This document shows positions 58,001 through 64,000 of a stretch of 64,000 bases of DNA, in pieces. The notes beneath the pieces were generated by a model, which was not told the origin of the DNA, made no database searches, and saw only the letters and a list, made by a program, of their open reading frames with translations. This DNA comes from Solen grandis (lineage: Eukaryota; Mollusca; Bivalvia; Adapedonta; Solenidae), in contig CM037792.1 of assembly GCA_021229015.1 (NCBI GenBank), positions 37,135,398 through 37,199,397 of the forward strand, given 5' to 3'. Position 1 is the first letter of the stretch, and each line of letters begins with the position of its first letter. A program made the position numbers and the translations under genes.

Positions 58001-61000
58001 TAGTATTGCCCTATGCCTCCGTGACAGTTAAGCAATCGAAAGATCAACTTGGCCGTGTGTCACAGGCTGAAGTCTTCTTCGTCATTGGATCCAACCTTGA
58101 CAGTTCCGTGTCTGAAATACCAAACCGTGAGTCTAACCTTATTTAGTTCCGTTTATTCTGCGATAGCAACCACTTGTACAATGCAGTCAGTCTGTTATGA
58201 GGAACGAAATAATTTAAGGTTTGGAAAATATTCTTTAGCTTACATGTGCCTCTGTTTAGTGGCCACCTACGCAACCTGATACCATCATCTTTTTAAGGAG
58301 AAGAAATGACACATCGGTTGGGATAAATCATATTACATAGCAAAATGTTGACCTCCCCCGTCCAAAAAAAAAAAGGGGGGGGGGGGGGAGAAAGAATACT
58401 AAATGTATATAATTTTCTCATGACAAATAACCCCGGGAATTCGAAAAATAAAATAAAAAGTATATTACACAATAGATTTATCATGCAGCATACATTTATT
58501 TGGTAATTGTTCAAAATTGATATGATCTAAATTGTTTTATGAAAATACATGTAAACACGTGTATCTAAGTTTGTAAGATGCGAAGATGTTTGCAAATTAC
58601 TTCAACGAATTTGTGTTTCAATCATTTTAACCTAAGATATGTGTTGTTTAATCTGTACATTCCTTGTTCTAAATGGCACAACTTGCTTACATTGTGTGTG
58701 AGCAGATAATTATGAACCATACATATGTTGGGGGAAAAGCGAGAACTAATTGATTTTTGATTGACAAGCGGATGTAAAATTTGCGTCATTACATATTTTT
58801 TTTTTTTTTGTAGTTACTTTTCTTTATTCAAAAGGAAATGTCTTTATTTGAATAGGGGAGCCCTATTGATCCTAGATATGTAACGATGATTATTGTTTTT
58901 AATTGGAATATCTCGCCAGCTATGCGGGCTATGTTTGTATACAACGATAATGCATTTATATTGATAAAATTTAGATTTTAATTTGCGGTAAGCTGATTTA
59001 GCTATTTTTTAATTATTTTTTTCGGTTTCGACTTCACCTCAAATACAAACGTTGCCATAAAAAAAGAAAGCGGCCACCATTTGGACAAGAAAGTGTCGAA
59101 AGTGCCGGAAGACTTTGTATCGATCAGAAAACATTAGAGAATATTAAACAATCTGGTCTTTATACATATACATGTATAGGCTATTTAGTGATTGATAAAA
59201 GATACATCACCTGCAACTTTTTGTTCTGATCAGATGTAACCTTTTCCGATTCTATCAAACGTTTTGCGGATGACGAGGTATTTGTTGTTTTGATATATAT
59301 TGAACAAACGAAAGGAAAATGACAAAATGGCGCGAAGATAAATTAGACCAAACGTGACAGATGTCGCTTGCGCAACATGTTCTTGCTAAGATATTATGGT
59401 GGTGTATCAGATGTATGTATAGATATAATGGCAAAATCGGACATTCCTTTCTTAACCGACATATGTCATTATAAATTGTTTTTTTGACATCACACTACTC
59501 CTGCGTAGTAATACATCGAAGTTAAGACTTCAGTAACTGATATCAGGCTTGAATTCCACCAAACACACTTTGCGCTTAAAAACTTTAAGGCGAATTTCAA
59601 CATATTTGCTTCTTATTAGGGAAACAAGAATGATGGAATTTATCCTATTTAAGTATCACCTAACGCTAAGTACGGTTGGAGCCCTATTTAAGTATTACCT
59701 AGCGCTAAGTACGGTTAGAGCCCTATTTAAGTATCACCTAGCGCTAAGTACGGTCGGGGCCCTATTTAAGCATCACCTAGCGCTAAGTACGGTTGGAGCC
59801 CTATTTAAGCATCACCTTACGCTAAGTACGGTTGGGGCCCTTTTTAAGTATTACCTAGCGCTAAGTACGGTTGGAGCCCTAATTAAGCATCACCTTACGC
59901 TTAGTACGGTTGGAGCCCTATTTAAGCATCACCTTACGCTTAGTACGGTTGGAGCAGTAGGAGCCTGGTTCATAAAGCGTTTCGCAGGCTAAAAATAATT
60001 TTCGTGTAAGTCTAATGTTCTCGATGTTTCCACCACGACTGTACCGTGATTTAAAATTTTAGAACGCGGGATTTGTCGTTTAAGGGTGTGTCTGCGCCAT
60101 TCTATTCGTCCCATCATTTCACTTTAACCAAATTAAAGAGATAATTTCAAAGCAATGTTTTTTAATCATTATTTTACGTGACTTTCAAGCCTCAACTCCG
60201 AAGAGTGTTTCAGTAATAAGACGCGTTTTAGTCAACGACTGATGCCAAGAAGTGAAACGGAATAAGTAAATCGAGGGTTTCCGACGATGTGAAATAACAT
60301 ACAAGGATACTTGGAATAGCGTAACATTATGCATTTACATCAATGCTTATGATTGAAGACTTAGACAGAAATATATGATGTCGCAAATGACTAACTAGTA
60401 TAATAGACATTCTTTTCACAGGGTATTCTACAGATTACTTTGACATAACCTTCGGGGTGCCAGAGCCATCGACAAACCCTTTAAACGTCACAGCCGTTGT
60501 CAAGCCAACAAGTGAAGTTGACACAAAGAAGAAACCGCCGTGTATCTTTAAATGGGGGGATGAGACAGAGAAATCTTTATTGGCAGACAGATCGATCATC
60601 ACAATATGGCATTTGTACTCAAAGGTATGATTATCATATGTATATATTATTTATTTTTGGCATTTGCTTTACATACTTCCCATGTCATGTCATAGGCACA
60701 TATAAAAGACAGCTATTTTGTTGGCCTAAAGTTAATTTGTTGGGCTTAAATCTGAGAACACTTGCAGTTTTTAAATCATCGTTAGGCTTTTATTTCTCAA
60801 TTTATCTTTATGAAATTTGTATCAAATTAAATAGCTTTAGTGAATCATTTTAAATATGTAATTAAAATTTTGATACATTTTAAGCCCTTATAACCCAAGA
60901 ATATACACTGTTTATTTGTTTCAGGATAAACCAATACTTTTTCTTCGTAATTAATTTTTATGCATGATCCATATTAGAAATACTTCATCTTAGAAATATG

Positions 61001-62130
61001 AATTTCAAGAACATTTTGACTTCTGGAGCAAGAATAAGGAAATCATAAAAATTCTGCTTCTATGTAATTCATATAAAACGCCATTAATTTACTATTCAAA
61101 ATGGCCGCCGAGAATAGGGATGTGGAAACTACGCAATGGCCGAGCTTTTTAAACGGATTTCGACAAACCAAAAATTATCAGAAATTTATTTCTAAGCGCA
61201 CCTACTTAAGGAGAGCTAATAGCCCAAACTGCTTTAATTCAATTAGATTCAGACTTTTTGCTATTTATCGATACTGGAATTAAATAAAACATTCAATGAG
61301 ACATTCTTTTGTGAATATAAGACCATTTGGGCAAAATCTTTTGGAGGGGATAGCATAAAAGATGTTGGTTCTACGGATTATGAATAATTGCGACAAATAT
61401 TACTCTTTCCAATGACCTGATTTTTTTCATTCCAAGATATTGCAATCGTCTTAAAATTACAGTTTTATATAATTTTCCACACCCATCTACACTAAGTGTC
61501 TTAGTTCAACTTAGCATTCCGTCGAATATCTTTTTTAAAATATAATTCTGGTTAAAGTTAGTACCATTAACCCTTACAATGATATTGGCGCTTGTGACTA
61601 CCTCTGCGACCAGTGCAGTCTGATAATGGTCTGCATTGTTCGCTATTTAGCAAATTTACAGCAAGCACCCTCATAAACAACTAATGGTATTGTTCAAAAG
61701 GTAGAAAGGACAAGTCAATTTAAGAAATACAGCATGGTAAGGGTTAACGCCCATATTACCACGATTTGTTTTTGATTTCCAGTAAAATAGTATAAATAAT
61801 ATATCGCCATACCGTCAATAGTTTACTGATTTGTAATTTTCAACAATCGATATTGCCTCTACATGTACGTTTTTATCAATTCATTATCAATAAATGAAAA
61901 TCAATAAATCTTAAACTAAATATCATCCAATTCCCTTTCCTAAATGTTTTTCCTTCATTTTTTTAATCCAGAAAGGGCTCTACAGAGCGTCACTAGAATG
62001 CACGATCAAGAAGAATAAAGTAAGAAGCCCCGCGCAGAACACGATGTGTTTTACAACTACTGAGTTCTTTGACATGCACCACAAGGACTCAGAAACACCA
62101 ATGGTTTTCCAAGCGAATGACCCTGTCGTG
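48188..62130 (+). CDS. Gene B: secreted or membrane protein with PKD-like segment (partial at 3' end)
   Basis: Not a recognised gene. Spliced model: exons 48188-48200, 48398-48448, 55041-55070, 58004-58126, 60422-60624 and 61972-62130, all with GT-AG introns and phases 1,1,1,1,0,0, giving 193 codons with no stop. The leader MMSLGWILASLGLIVWRVSS is a signal peptide. The next part, from PYASVTVKQSKDQLG through AEVFFVIGSN, looks like extracellular beta-strand sequence. Exon 5 reads NPLNVTAVVKPTSEV, then CIFKWGDETEK and ITIWHLYSKKGLYRASLEC, which follows the PKD-domain pattern W-(F)GD...H-x-Y-S-x-x-G-x-Y. There is one potential N-glycosylation site (NVT) and cysteines in CIFKW, LEC and MCF. The gene continues beyond the window. 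Introns 2, 3 and 4 are packed with LINE remnants and minisatellites. Confidence is high for exons 4-6 and moderate for 1-3. Confidence 0.68.
48398..48448 (+). CDS. Gene B exon 2 (signal peptide core)
   Basis: Acceptor attcatttcag, donor CAGG/gtaagt. It encodes the hydrophobic core WILASLGLIVW and the polar end RVSSQ. Joined to exon 1 this is a typical secretory signal peptide. Intron 1 is only 197 bp. Confidence 0.6.
48545..48985 (+). repeat. TTAGCGCTAA motif cluster in gene B intron 2
   Basis: CATACTTAGCGC or close variants recur at irregular 25-60 bp spacing (for example near 48571, 48739, 48865, 48891, 48937, 48967). TTAGCGCTAA is a perfect palindrome. It is the same motif as in the MITE at 54466 and the 39 bp array at 59645. 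Confidence 0.6.
49487..49518 (+). repeat. Poly-A tract
   Basis: A run of 32 A. It may be the tail of an unrecognised retroposon, but no element was identified before it. Confidence 0.7.
49809..50030 (+). repeat. Local 157 bp direct duplication
   Basis: GTATCAGATATTGGAAGAAT and the CTTCACTTCAGTCATTC segment appear at 49809 and again at 49966. The DNA between them (49872-49960) nearly repeats 48790-48875, including CATAACGCTAGACTGTAATC, so a piece of the motif cluster was copied here and then duplicated. Confidence 0.7.
50031..51049. other. Intronic DNA, nothing recognised
   Basis: Part of gene B intron 2. No repeat partner, exon or domain noticed. Confidence 0.45.
51050..51963 (+). pseudogene. 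LINE pseudogene, C-terminal region (copy 1)
   Basis: The frame reads LNYGCEVWGYLKADCLEIVH, then a stop, then YSELGRYPLYIARYVRIVRY, NLFGTKRENALL, LYLFKEIKFSMERSSYL, NIIARIRLSSHNLSIESGRY and the cysteine box KCNLCNRNDIEDEF. These are the thumb and C-terminal regions that follow reverse transcriptase in a group of invertebrate LINEs. The expected CP after the cysteine box is replaced by a frameshift near 51780; the next frame continues with YLPKYYSK, FKFLELLSTENKELLTKLA. The catalytic palm is missing. It lies in gene B intron 2, sense orientation. Confidence 0.75.
52093..54395 (+). pseudogene. LINE reverse transcriptase pseudogene (copy 2), nearly complete RT
   Basis: Starts with NSEILHSGISLYDVEKAV and KSPGFDQIPAEVI, then breaks by a stop and frameshift at about 52297. 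The following 400-codon open frame (52300-53502) carries NYRGIAVTGAICKAYCALL, motif A FVAYIDFSKAYDKVN (residues 82-97), motif B GLKQGCLLSTTLFN (143-156) and motif C YADD (185-188), then the thumb (YLGLVLSDFLDYR, MGWLPPIARQWKAVLSHW). A second break follows 53502; the C-terminal cysteine box CFNCIDRVEDEFHVLIEC lies in the frame at 53801-54058. The 3' end GTGCTTAAGTCAAAGAAAGA plus (TTCTG)n at 54345-54395 looks like the LINE tail. The endonuclease is absent. It is broken in at least three places. Confidence 0.85.
54466..54673. mobile_element. MITE with about 45 bp inverted ends and TTAGCGCTAA core
   Basis: Left arm CGAATTCCACCAACAATACT, TAGCGCTAAGTAATACTTAA; the right arm (54620-54673) is its inverted match with a few changes (TTAACGATAA in place of the palindrome). 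About 210 bp, no coding capacity. It lies in gene B intron 2. Confidence 0.75.
54943..54998 (+). repeat. (AT)n(CT)n microsatellite
   Basis: A run of AT repeats at 54943-54956 followed by CT repeats to 54998, 43 bp before gene B exon 3; the CT run may add to the polypyrimidine context of that acceptor. Confidence 0.9.
55041..55070 (+). CDS. Gene B exon 3 (30 nt microexon)
   Basis: Acceptor gattttgcatttcag, donor TTCAG/gtaagt, both strong. It encodes (D)INPYEVINS in the frame set by exon 2 and leaves one G. Being phase 1 to phase 1 and 30 nt long, it could be skipped without shifting the frame. Confidence 0.55.
55071..55540. other. Start of gene B intron 3, nothing recognised
   Basis: AT-rich, with no repeat or exon evidence before the minisatellite begins. 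Confidence 0.45.
55540..57930 (+). repeat. 34 bp minisatellite with 68 bp higher-order units, filling gene B intron 3
   Basis: The basic unit is like TCATAATGAAGTGGTTCTTA plus TAGTGAGGAGGTTC (34 bp). It is loose at 55540-55920; a 68 bp dimer (two different 34 bp halves) is repeated about six times at 55918-56330; a different 68 bp dimer is repeated about 16 times at 56500-57640; further worn units run to 57930. The end lies only about 50 bp before the exon 4 acceptor. Confidence 0.92.
58004..58126 (+). CDS. Gene B exon 4
   Basis: Encodes (V)LPYASVTVKQSKDQLG, then RVSQAEVFFVIGSN and LDSSVSEIPN, with donor AACC/gtgagt. Two acceptors keep the frame: ttttatag at 58003 (used here) and atttcag at 57982, which would add seven mostly hydrophobic residues (AFTLYFI). 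The first AG after the pyrimidine tract, at 57975, would lead to an early stop. The choice of start is therefore uncertain; the rest of the exon is well supported. Confidence 0.65.
58127..59547. other. Gene B intron 4, nothing recognised
   Basis: Includes an A/G homopolymer pair at 58367-58390 and otherwise non-repetitive AT-rich sequence. No further exon was found. Confidence 0.45.
59548..59960 (+). repeat. 39 bp tandem array grown from the TTAGCGCTAA MITE
   Basis: Begins with TTGAATTCCACCAAACACAC and TTTGCGCTTAA, matching the left arm of the MITE at 54466. From 59645 there are eight units of 39 bp (CCCTATTTAAGTATCACCTA, GCGCTAAGTACGGTTGGAG). Since 39 is 13 codons, a 147-codon frame stays open through the array (a repeated ALFKYHLALSTVG); this is a by-product, not a gene. 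Confidence 0.85.
60422..60624 (+). CDS. Gene B exon 5 (PKD-like segment)
   Basis: Acceptor cattcttttcacag, donor AAAG/gtatga. The 203 nt are open only in the frame predicted from exon 4. Codon use is richer in G and C at third positions than the flanking introns, as expected of coding DNA. It carries the NVT glycosylation motif, KWGDETE, and the start of the HLYSK..G.Y motif that closes a PKD-type beta sandwich. Confidence 0.75.
60625..61971. other. Gene B intron 5, nothing recognised
   Basis: No repeat partner or extra exon noticed. A 60-codon frame at 61101-61283 has no splice context or domain. Confidence 0.5.
61972..62130 (+). CDS. Gene B exon 6
   Basis: Acceptor tttttttaatccag, donor CGTG/gtaagt, 159 nt or 53 codons, phase 0 at both ends. 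It reads KGLYRASLECTIKKNK, then NTMCFTTTEFFDMHH and ends in FQANDPVV. It completes the PKD-like fold and supplies two cysteines. No later exon is recognised before the window ends. Confidence 0.75.
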
Positions 62131-62267
62131 GTAAGTAAGTCAGATATGTCAATATATTCTCACTGCTTTTGGCTTTCTGTTTGTTTATTAGCCTGGTTAA
62201 TTATTAATATTAATTGAAGTCATATTTTTAAAGAGAAAAATCTAATGAAAAAATAGATATGGTAAAT

Positions 62268-62346
62268 ATAAGTAAGTAAGTAAGTAAGTAAGTAAGAAAA
62301 TGTTTATTACCGTGACATGTGTACAGTAATATATTGTAACAATAAC

Positions 62347-62387
<41 letters not shown>
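62268..62387 (+). repeat. (TAAG)n and (CA)n microsatellites
   Basis: TAAG repeats at 62268-62297 and CA repeats at 62348-62387, just after gene B exon 6. Confidence 0.95.
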
Positions 62388-62390
<3 letters not shown>

Positions 62391-62519
62391 TGTGATAGTC
62401 ATTTACACATATACAAAAATGTATTATGGAGGTACACCCGGCCCATTTGGCCTATATGTCACTGTTTTATTTTACCAAATAAATAACATAGTAATAAATG
62501 GTACAGAGATAATATAAAT

Positions 62520-63300
62520 TTATTTGAATAAAATTTGTTTTCTTTGTAAATATGCCTTTGTTAAAAACTTTGCCACTTTTTGTGAACATGTCTCCAGGAG
62601 GTAAATGAGTTGTTGATTTTTATCATCTATATTATCTAAAAATTTAGACTGTCTATGAACACGATAAGTTTCACACTCTAACAAAAATGTATTTCATTTT
62701 TTATCACACCATTGTTACACAGTGTGCATAGTCTCTGGTCTACCGTCTCTCCTACATACCTTCCAATCTCTACCCGTAACAGCAAAATACCACATCTAAA
62801 TTGAGACATAACTGATCGTTCATTTCTGGCTAAGTCCAATAAAAGATAAGGTTCACGGCGAAAGAGCGTTTAAATATTCAATACGTTCTGTGTTTGGGAT
62901 ATTTTTCAAAATCATTACACCATAAACTTTGAAAATATTGATTGATGTTTATGTTCACCATGCTGAGATTTACCGGTTCTTTGTTAATATGTAATACCGT
63001 GTTAAGTTCAACGTAAGTTCAACGTGCCCATTATAAATTTACCACCAATTGTTCGTAGTCTTTGTACAGTCAGTGAGAAATACACGTTTCGTCAGCCTGT
63101 TGTCACTAAACTATAAAACTCGACATAACTGTCCATCTACGGCATTTGCTTGGTAACCAGCTGGTGTCTCAAATGAGGGCGGTTGTCGGTGTGAATCTGT
63201 GGACCCCCATTATGTAACGCATTGCTGGTTCTGAACTTTATCTATTGGCTGGTACTATTGGCACCCCACACTGCCGTACTGTAGTTACACATGTTTCATA
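62520..63300 (-). pseudogene. LINE pseudogene, thumb and C-terminal cysteine box (copy 3)
   Basis: Minus strand, with several frame changes: near 63240 CVTTVLQCGVPIVPAN, near 63180 MRYIMGVHRFTPTT, near 63130 DTSWLPSKCRRWTVM, near 62810 SQFRCGILLLR and GRDWKV, then NNGVIKNEIHFLLECETYRV with the cysteine box, ending KVAKFLTKAYLQRKQ near 62540. The layout is the same as copy 2 at 52-54 kb (compare FFLGVGKYAPNA, MGWLPPIARQW, KFRCGEAPLKIETGRY in that copy), so it is the same LINE group, inserted antisense to gene B. The palm domain is missing. Dead. Confidence 0.75.
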
Positions 63301-64000
63301 AGTTTTGTAAAGGATTTAAACCCGAATTCTTTATATTTATGAACTTTAGAAATTATGTACCAGATACTTTTCTAACAAGTTTGGTTGGCCATTGAACTTT
63401 AACATGGCGAGACCGCTCTAACTACTTTACTAGAAAAATGTTATGCAATATATTTTGCTTTTAAAGCTCATTATTAAATTAAAACTGGAACAAACAGCGG
63501 GATAATCTTGGCTTATTAAAATGTTTTTTTTTTTTTAATTATTTAGTGCATACATGATAAGGAAAAGATGGATGGATTATGTTTAATAAAATTACATTTA
63601 GATAGTTATCAGCATATTTGAGCTCCATGTTGCTATGGCAACGTGTCCCAATGCGGATCCGATGGTTGTGCATTCGAACTCTGTTAGGGGTAATGATTGC
63701 AAAGTACTGGTCCAATCCAGCATTCACTTAGAGCGATTAGTAAAAGTTGTAAGAACTTGTTTCCAAATCGATATACAAGTAACATAAATAAACTAAATAA
63801 AAGTAAATATAACTAAACTAAATATGTTTTTCATAATAAATACAACCTTGATTAACATTAAGGGCTCATGAAGATAGCTCCGGCCTCATGAACCTTACTA
63901 AGTTTTATCCAATTTGAAGAAAAAAAATCGAGCTCTCCGCCTTTCGTAAATTTAAATGTTTTATTTCTTTCCGAAATAAATGTTTGGCATAAATATTTGA
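63301..64000. other. No gene recognised
   Basis: AT-rich DNA, presumably gene B intron 6. TTGCTATGGCAACGTGTCCC at about 63630 resembles CCATGGCAACCAG-type repeat pieces but is too short to assign. Confidence 0.4.

Noticed and set aside
59549..59992. 147-codon frame with eight 13-residue repeats
   Set aside because: Explained by a 39 bp minisatellite derived from a MITE end in an intron; no splice sites or leader.

Overview
This is AT-rich eukaryotic nuclear DNA, almost certainly from a marine bivalve mollusc (clam-like). The reasons are long non-coding stretches, spliceosomal exons with GT-AG borders, and repeats of kinds I know from bivalve genomes: tRNA-derived SINEs whose tail reads CTGTCGGTGGGACGTTAA, blocks that open with AGAGGGCCATGATGGCCCT and close near AGCTCACC..GTGAGCT, and 155-170 bp tandem cores ending in GACGGACG-type tails. 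There are no bacterial operons, rRNA genes, true tRNA genes or CRISPR arrays. Two 100-N assembly gaps (14051-14150, 34358-34457) interrupt the window.

Region by region. 1-14050 is satellite-like DNA: two related families of about 450 bp units rich in the palindrome TGACGTCA, punctuated by a recurring end module with hairpins (Helentron/HINE-like), plus a fold-back MITE and two SINEs. 14151-31700 is a mosaic of mobile-element cores with tandem periods of about 145-170 bp, including an internally deleted Tc1-like transposon with both ends intact. 31700-34360 holds a repeat interrupted by one pogo/Tigger-like element that is itself interrupted by a second. 34500-39100 is mostly low-copy-looking DNA with a second SINE family. 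39175-41470 is a 55/56 bp minisatellite. 41900-45350 holds a CR1/L2-like LINE fragment and a decayed BEL/Pao LTR retrotransposon. 46391-46713 is a full-length SINE with a clear target-site duplication. 48188 to the window end belongs to a split gene whose introns hold LINE pseudogenes, minisatellites and a palindromic MITE family.

Two host genes can be assembled by hand. Gene A (minus strand, start codon at 36325) has four short exons with good splice sites and matching phases; they encode a signal peptide followed by a charged amphipathic helix, and the 3' end is uncertain. Gene B (plus strand, start codon at 48188) has six exons with matching phases; they encode a signal peptide and an extracellular region with a PKD-like segment, and the gene runs off the right edge. 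The two genes are divergent, about 11.9 kb apart, and both seem to make secreted or membrane-anchored proteins. I recognise neither as a named gene. All other long open frames are repeat translations or broken transposon genes.
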